This document shows positions 23,606-34,822 of a DNA stretch of 64,000 nt, piece after piece. The notes beneath the pieces were generated by a model. That model was not told the DNA's origin. It did no database searches and worked only from the letters and a program-made list of their open reading frames with translations. Position 1 is the stretch's first letter; each line of letters opens with the position of its first letter. The DNA is taken from NCBI RefSeq assembly GCF_021277265.1, contig NZ_JAJSOH010000001.1:434001-498000 (forward strand). Direction: 5' to 3'. Source of the DNA: Kineosporia rhizophila (GTDB lineage: Bacteria > Actinomycetota > Actinomycetes > Actinomycetales > Kineosporiaceae). Made by a program: the position numbers and the translations under genes.

Positions 23606-26595
23606 CGAGGCTGCGCCTCCCGGAAAGAGGTGAGGGCCACGACCCCGGACCCGGCCAGGGCGACCGCGAAAGCGCCCAGGACCAGAGGAACGGCGAGACC
23701 GGCACCGATCACCGGAACCAGTGGCGGCTCCGGCACCGCGGCTCCGGCGGTCAGCTGGACCAGGCGGGCGGTGAGCGCGGTCAGGCCCAGCCCGGCGGCC
23801 ACCCCGGCCGGGGCCGAGACCCCGAGGATCAGGACCGCCCGCCCCCACAGGGCGCGCCGGAGCACCCCGGGCCGCACCCCGCTCGCCTCCCAGGCCCGGA
23901 ACCGGTCCGCATCTTCGGCCCGCTCGCTGATCACCAGCAACACCACCGCGGCCAGGGCCACCAGCAGAGTGGCCAGCGCGGCCAGGAACAGCACCCGCTG
24001 CGCCCCCTCGGCCACCGGATCGGTGCGTAGGTCACGTGCCACGTCGGAGGCCCACTGCACGTCAAGGCCGGCAAATTGGCCACTCTGTAGTGCGGTTGCC
24101 GGCGAATCGGCGGATCCGTCCAGGGAGAGCCAGATCTCGCCGGGCTGCCCACCTCCGGGGGCGAGCCGGGAGAAGACCGGACTCAACGCGCCCGAGTCGG
24201 CCAGCACGAACCGGCCCGACACCGTCGGCATCCGGGGCAGGACGGCCACCACCTGAGCGGTCACCGGCTGGCCGGAGACGATGAGGGTGAGCGAGGACGA
24301 CTGGGCCGCGGTGAGCGGATCGGCCGCCACCTTGATCGGGGCGGTGGCTCCCGGAGCCCCGGCCGGCGGCGGGGTCGACCAGATCGAGACGGTGCTCTGC
24401 GCCAGTTCGTAGGCGAAAGTCGCCTCCTCGCCACTGGATCCGACTTTCAGACCGTCACCCTCCCAGCCCTGCCAGGGGTTTGCAACCGGCGAACCGTCGA
24501 CCGACACCGGTCCCAGATCGACCTCTCCAAAAGGAATCTCGGCGGTGGTGTCACTCTCGCCCAGCCGGTGCTGGCGGCTGGTGCTCTCTCGTTCGGTCTG
24601 GCTCAGCGACAGCGAAGCCAGCGACCATCCCCGCCCCGGCGGCAGCGCTCCCTGCAGCACGCCCGCCCGCTCAGAAAGAGGAACGCTCACTTCTCGCCCG
24701 TCGTCGGCCCGTACCCAGGCGGTAGCGACCAGAACCGGCCAGTCACGGACTTCGATGCGCAGCCCTTGCCCGGCCGGAAGAGCTTGACCAGCAGCAGTTC
24801 TCGGGGCGGCGATGGCCTTCGCCACCTGCCCCGGGGAGATGTCGCCCACCACGGTGGGCCAACGCCGGATCCGGCTCAGAGCGGCCGGATCCAGACCTAT
24901 CAGCTGCACCGGCTCGGACTGGTCCAGCCCGACCCGCAACGATCCGGCCTGACGCACGACGGCCGTCGCGGTGGCTCCGGGAGCCGTTGCCGCGTAGTCG
25001 TGCTGAGCGGCGACCGACAACACCGGGCGTAGTCCCACTCCCGGCCGGATCCGGGCATCGGTAGGCACCGAGAAGGCGGCCTGGTCGAGCGCCCCTCGAT
25101 CGAGCGTCGAACGGTAGGAGGCCGCGAACCCGGTAGCACCGATCGCGGCGACCAGGAGAGCCAGACAGGAGGCGGCGATCAGGGGACGGCCGGCCAGTCC
25201 GGCCAGGGCCAGCCGGGTGGCGACCGCTCGCCGGGGCAGTGCCCGCCCGCCCGCGTGCAGCACCCACGGCCAGGTGCGGGCGGCCAGCAGCGCCGCAGTG
25301 AGCAGGAGCAGCACCGGCAGGGCGACCAGCAGCGGATCTCCCCGCCGGGACGCCACCTCGGCCGACCCCCGCGAGATGATCAGCACCAGCGCAGTCAGGC
25401 CCGCCAGGGCGGCCCAGCCCACTGCCCGCCAGGACTCGCCCGGGTCTTTCACCGGCCGCAGAACCATTGAGAGAAGGACGAATCCGAGACCCAGCAGCAC
25501 CGCCACACCCGGCGCGGCCGCTCCCAACGCATCCAGCGTGCCGGCCGTCACCGGCAGCCCGGCCCGGTCGAGCAGGGCCATGGCCGCGCCGGCCCCGAGA
25601 GCAAGCCCCAGTCCGGCCGCCGCGAGAACCAGGATCAGCGCTTCGGCCATCAGCACCAAGCGGATCCGGACCGGGCCCAGACCACGGCGGCGCAGGGCCT
25701 CGGCGAAGCGCAGCACGTCGGGCCGCAGTGCCGCTCCGCCGATCACCGCGGCTCCCAACAGGAGAAGACCACAGCCACCGGCCAGGAGACCGAAGCGCTG
25801 CGCGGAGGCGGACGCCCGGCCCAGTTCTCCCCGCACCTCGTTCCGCGGGATGGTGAGGGCAGTGCCCGGACGATGTCGGACCACGGCGTCGGCCACCGCG
25901 TCGGCCGTCCTGCTCCAGCCCTCGGCCCCCTGGCTGGAGATCACTCCCCGGTCGAGTTCTCCCACCCATCCCTGGGTCCGGCCGATGACCTCGAAGGAGG
26001 ACAGGGCGCCGGCCTCGGGCACACCGTCGGCCAGCAGCATCGTGGTCTCGTCACCGACCTCGAAGGTGCCCGACAGCAGCAGCGGGTCGGACCGTTCGAC
26101 CGTGCCGACGATCTTCAGGCCCAGGTCGGCGACCTCGGGCCGCGCGCCCGAGGTGGCCAGGACGGCCACCACCTCGCAGTGCTGGGGAGCACAACCGCGC
26201 GGCAGCCGGCCCTCGACCAGCCGGACCGCGGCCGGCAGGTCGTCGGTGGCCGCCAGCGCGAAGTCGGTGCCGGTTCCGTCGGCCAGGGCCCGGTAGATCA
26301 GTTGCCTGCGGATCGGCCCGTGGGTGAGCGCCGGCAGCTGATCGCGGGCCACCGCGTCCATCGCGTCGAGCTCGCTCCGGTCGAGGATGCCGTTGAACGA
26401 GACGATCGCGCTGCGCTGCCCGGCCGGCAGCTCCGCCAGGGCCCGCCCCAGCGTCTCGTCCGCCGTGATCCGGGTGGCGACGGCGATCAGGACCGGGATC
26501 AGGACGGCCACCGCGAGCCCGAGCACGACCGCCGCCGAACGCGCCCGGGCGGCCCGTAGCCGTCCGGCCAGCAGCGACCCGGTCACTGGGCTCAT
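23602..26595 (-). CDS. FtsX-like ABC transporter permease with large outer domains
   Basis: About 997 residues. An N-terminal helix (VVLGLAVAVLIPVLIAVA), an outer domain, a three-helix cluster around 265-390, two further helices near 400-450, a second outer domain and a C-terminal helix cluster form the duplicated FtsX layout. I chose ATG 26595 over the longer frame. A TAACTT box ends 8 bases before it, which suits a leaderless mRNA, and the ATG directly abuts the 26-base operator. It forms an operon with the fused ATPase. Confidence 0.88.
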   Translation of the reverse strand: MSPVTGSLLAGRLRAARARSAAVVLGLAVAVLIPVLIAVATRITADETLGRALAELPAGQRSAIVSFNGILDRSELDAMDAVARDQLPALTHGPIRRQLIYRALADGTGTDFALAATDDLPAAVRLVEGRLPRGCAPQHCEVVAVLATSGARPEVADLGLKIVGTVERSDPLLLSGTFEVGDETTMLLADGVPEAGALSSFEVIGRTQGWVGELDRGVISSQGAEGWSRTADAVADAVVRHRPGTALTIPRNEVRGELGRASASAQRFGLLAGGCGLLLLGAAVIGGAALRPDVLRFAEALRRRGLGPVRIRLVLMAEALILVLAAAGLGLALGAGAAMALLDRAGLPVTAGTLDALGAAAPGVAVLLGLGFVLLSMVLRPVKDPGESWRAVGWAALAGLTALVLIISRGSAEVASRRGDPLLVALPVLLLLTAALLAARTWPWVLHAGGRALPRRAVATRLALAGLAGRPLIAASCLALLVAAIGATGFAASYRSTLDRGALDQAAFSVPTDARIRPGVGLRPVLSVAAQHDYAATAPGATATAVVRQAGSLRVGLDQSEPVQLIGLDPAALSRIRRWPTVVGDISPGQVAKAIAAPRTAAGQALPAGQGLRIEVRDWPVLVATAWVRADDGREVSVPLSERAGVLQGALPPGRGWSLASLSLSQTERESTSRQHRLGESDTTAEIPFGEVDLGPVSVDGSPVANPWQGWEGDGLKVGSSGEEATFAYELAQSTVSIWSTPPPAGAPGATAPIKVAADPLTAAQSSSLTLIVSGQPVTAQVVAVLPRMPTVSGRFVLADSGALSPVFSRLAPGGGQPGEIWLSLDGSADSPATALQSGQFAGLDVQWASDVARDLRTDPVAEGAQRVLFLAALATLLVALAAVVLLVISERAEDADRFRAWEASGVRPGVLRRALWGRAVLILGVSAPAGVAAGLGLTALTARLVQLTAGAAVPEPPLVPVIGAGLAVPLVLGAFAVALAGSGVVALTSFREAQPR

Positions 26596-26621
26596 AACCG
26601 GTAAAGTTAGCATTACCGGTT
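26596..26621. promoter_or_regulatory. 26-base operator between FtsX exporter and CGNR regulator
   Basis: Perfect 9-base arms AACCGGTAA and TTACCGGTT flank 8 bases (AGTTAGCA). The element overlaps the -10 candidates of both divergent genes (TAACTT for the permease, TAGCAT for the regulator) and touches the permease ATG. It is the obvious binding site for the adjacent CGNR protein or another repressor. Confidence 0.65.
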
Positions 26622-26652
26622 ACACAGGTACAGGCTCGGAGGGCAGAGGGCG

Positions 26653-27237
26653 ATGTCGTCGTACGAGATCGACGGGGTGACCCTGCCCGAGGCCGTCGCC
26701 GGCCATCCCGCGCTCGACTTCTGCAACACGCGCGCGGGCTGGAACGCCCCGAAGCAGCGCGAGTACCTGGTAGATGCCGGGGTTCTCGCGGTCTGGACCC
26801 GGCAGGCCGGCCTGAGCGGGCAGCCGTCCGGCGCTCGGCCCGACACGGCGCCGGCCGAGGCGGTCCTGGCCCGGGCTCTCGTCTTCCGGGAGGCGCTCTA
26901 CCCCGTCCTTCTCGGCCGCGGCACCCCCGACGACTGGTTGACGGTGTCCCGCGAGGCCGCCCTGGCCCAGACGCACGCCCGTCTCGTACCCCCGGCCGAC
27001 GGCGAGCGCTCGGCCCGCTGGGAACGGGACACCTCCGGCCTCGAAGGTGCCCTCCGGGCGGTCGCCGCCAGCGCCGCCGACTTCCTCACCGGACCGGGGT
27101 ACGGCACCGTCGGCGCCTGCCCGGGCGAAGGGTGCGGCTGGTTGTTCACCGATCCCCGCGGGCGTCGGCGCTGGTGTTCCATGGCGGTGTGCGGAAATCG
27201 GGCCAAAGCCAGGCGATACCGCAGTAGCGGACGATGA
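26653..27237 (+). CDS. CGNR zinc-finger transcriptional regulator
   Basis: A 194-residue protein of the ABATE/CGNR family. The N-terminal stress-sensor-like domain begins with HPALDFCNTRAGW. The C-terminal zinc finger reads CPGEGCGWLFTD then WCSMAVCGNRAKARR, ending in the family's CGNR motif and basic DNA-contact residues. GGCAGAGGG precedes ATG 26653. Its position, divergent from the FtsX exporter with a dyad between them, suggests it represses or activates that operon and itself. Confidence 0.88.
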   Translation: MSSYEIDGVTLPEAVAGHPALDFCNTRAGWNAPKQREYLVDAGVLAVWTRQAGLSGQPSGARPDTAPAEAVLARALVFREALYPVLLGRGTPDDWLTVSREAALAQTHARLVPPADGERSARWERDTSGLEGALRAVAASAADFLTGPGYGTVGACPGEGCGWLFTDPRGRRRWCSMAVCGNRAKARRYRSSGR

Positions 27238-27262
27238 CACGCGCGGGCCGTCGAGCGTCCTG

Positions 27263-27272
27263 AATTTAAATT
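27263..27272. promoter_or_regulatory. AT-rich palindrome upstream of subtilisin
   Basis: AATTTAAATT stands out in a very GC-rich setting, about 150 bases before the protease start. It could be an UP-like or nucleoid-protein site. No regulator assigned. Confidence 0.25.
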
Positions 27273-27401
27273 TCGGTCAAGCCAGAACTAGGGGGGCCGG
27301 AAGGACTACCCCGACCCTCACCGAAACAGGTGAAGGCAGTTACTTTCCGCGGAATTCGGCCTCCGGCCCGGCCCTCTCGGGGACGCATCCTGTCGGTGAG
27401 T

Positions 27402-27418
27402 CCCCGTAAGGTACGGGG
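27402..27418. promoter_or_regulatory. Dyad overlapping the protease -10 box
   Basis: CCCCGT and ACGGGG flank AAGGT. The TAAGGT hexamer at 27407-27412 is a TANNNT -10 box ending 7 bases before GTG 27420. This supports a leaderless start, with the dyad as a possible operator or small 5' hairpin. Confidence 0.4.
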
Positions 27419-27419
27419 C

Positions 27420-29483
27420 GTGACGGATCCTCGCGCCCCACGGCGGGCCTTCCCCCTTCGAGGCAAGCTCAACCGTCGTCGGACCGTGACCATAGGGATC
27501 GCTCTCGGGGTCACCGCCGCGACCGCCACCGCGGTCACGCTGACCCCGATGGCCTCGGCCCTGCCCGCCGCCCTGGGGGGTGGCACCGAATACACCGCGC
27601 CGCTGGTCGGTGCCGGCAACGCCGGCGCGATCGAGGGTGAGTACCTGGTCATGCTGAAAGACCAGGCCGGTCTGCGGGCCGCCGGGGTCGACGGCGCCGG
27701 CGACCCGGCGCCGGCCTTCGTGGCCGAGGCGGTCGAGCGCGGCGAGGAGGCCGGCGCCACCGTGCAGTCGCAGTTCGACGAGCTGCGCGGCTACGCCGCC
27801 GAGCTCACCGAGGGCGAGCTGGCCGAGATCCGGGAAGACCCGGCGGTCGAGTACGTCGCGGTCAACCAGCGCTACCGGGCCACCGACACGCAGAAAGACG
27901 CGCAGTGGGGGCTGGACCGGATCGACCAGCGCAGCAGCAAGCTGAGCGGCTCGTACTTCTACACGAACACCGGCAAGGGCGTCACCGCCTACGTGGTCGA
28001 CACCGGCATCCGCAGCACCCACCGCGACTTCACCACCAGCCTCTCCGGGGCCAAGGTGAGCAGCCGGGTGGTGGCCGGCCGGTCCACCCTCGACAACGAC
28101 AAGAGCACCGAGGACTGCGAGGGTCACGGCACGCACGTGGCCGGCACCATCGGCGGCTCGGTCTACGGCGTGGCCAAGGAGGCCACCCTGGTGCCGGTCC
28201 GGGTGCTCGACTGCGACGGCGGCAGCACCAGCTCGATCGTCGCCGAGGGCCTCGACTGGATCGTCTCCCACCACCAGAGCGGCACGCCGGCGGTGGCCAA
28301 CCTCAGCCTGACCAACGAGGGCGGGGCCGACCCGGTGGTCGAGGCGGCCGTCGAGCGGGTCATCGCCGACGGGGTCACCGTGGTGATCGCGGCGGGCAAC
28401 GGCAACGCCGCCGGCGTCGGCATCCCCGCCTGCTCGGTCTCGCCCAGCGACGTGAAGGCGGCGCTGGTGGTCGGGGCCACCAACCGCAGCGACCGCCGCA
28501 CCGGCTTCTCCAACTACGGCGCCTGCGTCGACCTCTACGCCCCGGGCCTGGGCATCAAGTCGGCCGGCATCGACAGCGACACGGCCAGCCTCACCCAGTC
28601 GGGCACCTCGATGGCCACCCCGCACGTCACCGGGGCGGTCGCGCTGTACCTGCAGAACAACCCCAAGGCCTCGCCCAAGCAGGTGCAGGCCGCGATCGTG
28701 CAGGCCACCAGCAAGAACGCGGTCAGCAAGGTCAGCACCAAGTGGTCGCGCAACATGCTCTTCGCCCCGCAGAAGGTCAAGGCGCCCTCCGCCACCACGG
28801 CCAAGTCGCAGGTCGCCTCCGGTGCCTCGCTGCCGGTCGGCAGCAAGATCACCAGCCCCAACGGGCTCTACACACTCACCCAGACCACGAAGGATCTGCG
28901 GCTGACCAAACCCGGCAACCGGGTGCTCTGGCGCTCGGGCAAGGCCGCGGCGTGGACCAAGATGACCAGCACCGGCAACCTGGTCTCGTACGACGCCTAC
29001 GGTCAGCGGGTCTGGTCGTCGGGCACCGGCGGTGGCGCGGCCCGGCTCGAGGTCGACAACCGGGGCTTCGCCGCGATCGTCAACAACTCCGGCGGCAGCA
29101 CCCTCTGGACCAGCAACAAGGCCCAGAAGTCGGCCCCGCAGCAGAACGCCAAGGGCAAGTCCACGCTGGACAAGGGGCTCGGCCTCTACCGCGGCGGGCG
29201 CACCCTGGTGTCCAAGAACGGCAAGTACAGCCTCGCCCTGCGGGCCAACGGCAACCTCACGGTGACCGAGAAGGGCAAGGGCATCGTCTGGAGCACCGGT
29301 GTGAAAGACGCCGACTGGCTCTACCTGCGCAACAGCAACCTCACCCTGGTCAACTCCAGCGGCAAGACGGTCTGGCAGTCCAAGACCGTGGGCAAGGCTG
29401 CCGACCGGCTGCGTCTGCTCGACAGCGGCAAGCTCCAGCTGGTGCGCAAGAGCGACAGCAAGGTGGTCTGGACCGCCAAGTAG
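27420..29483 (+). CDS. Secreted subtilisin-like (S8) protease with bulb-lectin domain
   Basis: About 687 residues. A signal peptide with basic LNRRRTVTIG and a hydrophobic core is cut near SALPAA. An I9-type propeptide follows (GEYLVMLKDQ, about 70-150). The catalytic triad is Asp in YVVDTGI (near 193), His in GHGTHVAG (near 236) and Ser in SGTSMATPHV (near 395), with an oxyanion Asn in the AAGNGN segment. Residues ~475-687 hold bulb-type (B-lectin) mannose-binding repeats (SPNGLYTL, LVSYDAYGQRVW, SKNGKYSLALRANGNL). It is an extracellular protease targeted to glycans or the cell wall. Starts further upstream (GTG 27330) are possible. Confidence 0.9.
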   Translation: MTDPRAPRRAFPLRGKLNRRRTVTIGIALGVTAATATAVTLTPMASALPAALGGGTEYTAPLVGAGNAGAIEGEYLVMLKDQAGLRAAGVDGAGDPAPAFVAEAVERGEEAGATVQSQFDELRGYAAELTEGELAEIREDPAVEYVAVNQRYRATDTQKDAQWGLDRIDQRSSKLSGSYFYTNTGKGVTAYVVDTGIRSTHRDFTTSLSGAKVSSRVVAGRSTLDNDKSTEDCEGHGTHVAGTIGGSVYGVAKEATLVPVRVLDCDGGSTSSIVAEGLDWIVSHHQSGTPAVANLSLTNEGGADPVVEAAVERVIADGVTVVIAAGNGNAAGVGIPACSVSPSDVKAALVVGATNRSDRRTGFSNYGACVDLYAPGLGIKSAGIDSDTASLTQSGTSMATPHVTGAVALYLQNNPKASPKQVQAAIVQATSKNAVSKVSTKWSRNMLFAPQKVKAPSATTAKSQVASGASLPVGSKITSPNGLYTLTQTTKDLRLTKPGNRVLWRSGKAAAWTKMTSTGNLVSYDAYGQRVWSSGTGGGAARLEVDNRGFAAIVNNSGGSTLWTSNKAQKSAPQQNAKGKSTLDKGLGLYRGGRTLVSKNGKYSLALRANGNLTVTEKGKGIVWSTGVKDADWLYLRNSNLTLVNSSGKTVWQSKTVGKAADRLRLLDSGKLQLVRKSDSKVVWTAK

Positions 29484-29487
29484 CCCT

Positions 29488-29546
29488 CGAACCCGAACGG
29501 GGGACGTCCGCGCTCGAGTCGAGCGCGACGTCCCCCGTCGGGTTCG
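29488..29546. terminator. Long hairpin 1 of a four-hairpin array
   Basis: A 59-base near-palindrome starts 5 bases after the protease stop codon. Outer arm CGAACCCGA, then GGGGGACGTC, then GCGCTCGA pair with the right arm, leaving two single-base bulges. It is the likely protease terminator. Confidence 0.75.
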
Positions 29547-29734
29547 GGGTGGCTTCGATCAGGGGACGTCCTCGCTGAAGTCGAGTGGGACGTCCCCTTG
29601 GTTTTTGGAACCGCCCCGCAGATCAGGGGACGTCGATGCTCGGGTCGAGCGGGACGTCCCCCTTTGGTTCTTGGCCGGTTGAGACCAGGAAACGTCCGCA
29701 CCCAACTCGAGTGCGGACGTCCCCCATTGGTCTC
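29501..29734. repeat. Four tandem ~63-base hairpin repeats sharing GGGGACGTC arms
   Basis: Left arms GGGGACGTC, or the variant GGAAACGTC, occur at about 29501, 29562, 29626 and 29688; the right arm GACGTCCCC closes each unit. Each unit has its own inner stem (for example GCTCG/CGAGC in unit 3, ACGTCCGCAC/GTGCGGACGT in unit 4) and ends in a TTGGTTCTTGG-like tail. Unit 4 has an extra outer pair GAGACCA/TGGTCTC. The array fills the whole 256-base gap between the convergent protease and clpB stop codons. Confidence 0.8.
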
Positions 29735-29739
29735 TGGCC

Positions 29740-32421
<2,682 letters not shown>

Positions 32422-32482
32422 GGTTTTCGGTTTCCCTCCGCTTCGGCCGGGATCGGATGCCGCTGTGGACAACGCCGACAGA

Positions 32483-32503
32483 GTTGAGTCTGTTCCGCTC
32501 AAC
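32483..32503. promoter_or_regulatory. HAIR element (HspR binding site) upstream of clpB
   Basis: GTTGAGT-N7-GCTCAAC matches the HspR-associated inverted repeat consensus CTTGAGT-N7-ACTCAAG in all central positions, and lies 62-82 bases before the clpB ATG. It predicts repression by HspR at normal temperature. Confidence 0.75.
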
Positions 32504-32540
32504 CCAGGGTATACGCACCGGCGGAGGGACCAAACGCAGA

Positions 32541-32572
32541 GGGCCGCCGATCCCCTGGGGAATCGGCGGCCC
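32541..32572 (-). terminator. Terminator hairpin after the LmeA-like gene
   Basis: GGGCCGCCGAT-CCCC pairs with GGGGAATCGGCGGCCC through a 15-base stem with a one-base bulge, starting 15 bases after the LmeA-like stop codon. It separates that gene from the clpB promoter. Confidence 0.75.
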
Positions 32573-32586
32573 GGAGGCGAACCTGA

Positions 32587-33300
32587 TCAGCTGAGCTTGA
32601 CCTCGCTGGTGGTGGCCCGCACGGTGACCCCGTCCTCGCCCACCTTGACGTCCCGCGCGGTGAAGCCGAAGGGGAGCTCGGGCAGGTGGTAGGAGCCGCT
32701 CAGCAGCTGCTCGACCTGGGGGCGCAGCTCGGCCGGCACGTCGGTGAGCGAGTCCTGGGTGAGCTCCAGCAGCAGCGCGCCGTCCTCGATCCGGACCGTC
32801 GCCGCCCCGGTGATCTGGGTGCTGGCCAGTGCGTTCTCGAAGGTGCCGGTGATTGCCAGGGCGCCGGCCTGACCCTGGGTGAACTCCACGTCCAGGCTGT
32901 CGTCGGGCAGCCGCTCGGCCACCACCTGGTCGATCGAGGCGAAGCCGACGGTGGCCTCGGCCACGGCCGAGTCGACCGGCACGTCGCTCAGGCGGTGGCT
33001 GAGCAGGTCGCCGAAGCTGGCCGAGATGCCCCGCATCTCCACGTCGAGCTCGTCGACGGTCAGCCCGTCCTGCACCGTGAGGTCGTCGACCTTGGCGTTG
33101 ACCTGCTTGTACTTGCCGCCGATGGCCTGGGTGAGCAACGGGAAGCCGTGCACCTCGACCTCGGGCCGCTCGGCCAGGCCCGCCGTGCTCTGCACCCGGT
33201 CGGCGACCACGCGTTTCGCGGCCCACCAGGTCACCCGGTCGACGATGACGAGCAGCACCAGCAGCACGAGGACGACCCCGACGAGCCGACGGATGATCAC
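32587..33300 (-). CDS. LmeA-like (DUF2993) lipid-binding membrane-anchored protein
   Basis: 237 residues starting at GTG 33300 with an AAAGG upstream. One N-terminal anchor helix (LVGVVLVLLVLLVIV) is followed by an outer DUF2993 domain with FPLLTQAIGGKYKQVN near the start and LPFGFTARDVKVGEDGV near the end. Mycobacterial LmeA of this family binds phospholipids in the cell envelope and supports lipomannan elongation. The exact ligand here is unknown. Reading frames to 33645 have no good start. Confidence 0.85.
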   Translation of the reverse strand: MIIRRLVGVVLVLLVLLVIVDRVTWWAAKRVVADRVQSTAGLAERPEVEVHGFPLLTQAIGGKYKQVNAKVDDLTVQDGLTVDELDVEMRGISASFGDLLSHRLSDVPVDSAVAEATVGFASIDQVVAERLPDDSLDVEFTQGQAGALAITGTFENALASTQITGAATVRIEDGALLLELTQDSLTDVPAELRPQVEQLLSGSYHLPELPFGFTARDVKVGEDGVTVRATTSEVKLS

Positions 33301-33796
33301 GACCAAACCTTTCGCAAGGGCACCAGGACGGACGCCTCCGGCGCACCGCCGGGTAACCGTGACATACCCGGACCGGCAAGTGACAGTCGGGGCCACTGGT
33401 CGGTATGAGATCGCGATCGGGGTGCAACGGCCACTTGACGGCGGGAATGCGCCGAAAGTGCGGATTGGGGGCGGAGCCTGGGCGGCGCGCACGGTGTCGC
33501 GCCACCCAGGCCCCGCAGTCGTGGGACTCATGCGGAGCGGTGACTCACGCAGAGTGGCCTGACGGACGACTGAACGTTGGGGGCGGATTCTCACGGATCG
33601 TGCTCGACCCGGAGAATCTCGCAGGTCAAAACTCTCAGAATGCATATTCCGACGTCAAGGTGTAATGGGGTCATATCGACGCGATCGCAGAACAGAATGA
33701 CGGAGTGTGAGCGGATTCGTGCCCGAGCGGGATCCTCGTGACTACGCAACAATGACCGCCACCAATCGGACACCAGCAACGGAGAGCGGGGACCTG
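33301..33796. other. 496-base divergent gap with one strong hairpin
   Basis: The gap separates the LmeA-like gene (minus) from the LURP-one-like gene (plus). It holds a 14-base-arm hairpin with one C/A mismatch at 33476-33511 and a loose GATTCTC/GAGAATC dyad near 33590-33620. No convincing conserved ORF is seen. It is long for this gene-dense region and may carry two promoters or a small RNA. Confidence 0.5.
33476..33511. other. Strong hairpin inside the divergent gap
   Basis: GCCTGGGCGGCGCG pairs with CGCGCCACCCAGGC across an 8-base loop. It is not at the 3' end of any recognised gene, so it could end a small RNA or shape a 5' leader. Confidence 0.45.
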
Positions 33797-34399
33797 ATGG
33801 CAGGCGACCTGAGGACGGTCGAGCGCTTCGCGGTCAACCAGAAGATCACGATGATGGTCAACCGGTACGAGATCCGCGAGCTGCTGCCCGACGGCAGCAC
33901 CGGTGGCCTGCTCGCCTTCGCCCAGCAGAAGCGCCTGGCCTTCAAGGAGGAGGTCACCTTCTACACCGACGAGCAGCGCACCCAGCCGGTGTTCAGCTTC
34001 AAGGCCCGGCAGCGGATGGACCTGGGCGCCACCTACGACGTGCTGGACGCGGCCGGCCAGCCGATCGGCTGGTTCCGCAAGGACTTCGGCAAGTCGCTGC
34101 TGCGCAGCACCTGGCACATGGGCTTCGCCAACAGCCCGGTCGAGCTGTTCGGGCAGGAGCGGAACAAGAACGTGGCGATCGCCCGGCGGGTCTGGGAGTT
34201 CGTGCCGTTCCTGAACGACCTGCCCTCGCCGTTCGTGTTCCACTTCGACTTCACCGACCCGGACGGCACGATCCTGCTCTCCTCGCAGCGCAAGCGCGCC
34301 CTGCGCGACCGCTACGAGGTCGACGTGCCGGGCGCCCGTCTGGACGGCCGGCTGGCTGCGGCGATGGCGGTGGCGCTGGACGCGCTGCAGTCGCGCTGA
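33797..34399 (+). CDS. LURP-one/scramblase-like protein
   Basis: About 200 residues with the tubby-like beta-barrel signature of LURP-one-related proteins: ERFAVNQKITMMVNRYEI, LLAFAQQKRLAFKEEVTFY, GQPIGWFRKDFGKSLLRSTW. GGAGAGCGGGGA precedes ATG 33797. A longer frame begins at 33707 without support. The family includes phospholipid scramblase relatives and may bind membrane lipid. No partner gene is evident, although the Tad locus A tail begins just after it on the other strand. Confidence 0.75.
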   Translation: MAGDLRTVERFAVNQKITMMVNRYEIRELLPDGSTGGLLAFAQQKRLAFKEEVTFYTDEQRTQPVFSFKARQRMDLGATYDVLDAAGQPIGWFRKDFGKSLLRSTWHMGFANSPVELFGQERNKNVAIARRVWEFVPFLNDLPSPFVFHFDFTDPDGTILLSSQRKRALRDRYEVDVPGARLDGRLAAAMAVALDALQSR

Positions 34400-34429
34400 T
34401 CCGACGCTCCCCCAGGGCCCGCCCCGGCC

Positions 34430-34810
34430 TCAGCGCAGGTAGTCGCGCGAGGCCGGGCGGGTCACCAGGACCAGGATCACGATCGGGATGATGATCGAGG
34501 TGAACCCGCGCGGGTCACCCTGCCCGGCGTTCCCCAGACCCATGAAGATCCAGACCCCGCCGACCACGAGCGTCCACAAGTAGTGCTTGCGACCGCCCCG
34601 GGGCAGGCCGCGGGCCAGGACCAGCGCGGCGACACCGGGCCAGACCGACCAGGTGACCTGGCCGAGCACCTCGGCGTCGGCCCCGAGCACGGCGATCACC
34701 GCGATCGCGGAGACCACGCTGATCACCCCGCCGATCACCAGCAGGATGCGGGCGGCCTTCAACGGGCGCGGCATCTCGGGCCGCACCGACGGTGCACCGT
34801 AGGCGTTCAT
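34430..34810 (-). CDS. Small four-helix membrane protein at the end of Tad locus A
   Basis: 126 residues. A short polar N-terminus (MNAYGAPSVRPEMPRP) precedes four hydrophobic segments (about 23-45, 51-67, 80-93, 100-115). No family recognised. It lies 12 bases after a second small membrane gene and downstream of the large pilin-like passenger protein. Small polytopic proteins after exported effectors are often immunity factors; that is inference here. Confidence 0.6.
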   Translation of the reverse strand: MNAYGAPSVRPEMPRPLKAARILLVIGGVISVVSAIAVIAVLGADAEVLGQVTWSVWPGVAALVLARGLPRGGRKHYLWTLVVGGVWIFMGLGNAGQGDPRGFTSIIIPIVILVLVTRPASRDYLR

Positions 34811-34822
34811 CCGAAAACCTTT

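Noticed and set aside
29501..29734. Tandem repeats read as a CRISPR array
   Set aside because: Units are self-complementary hairpins with different inner stems, have no uniform repeat and spacer lengths, and no cas genes are nearby.
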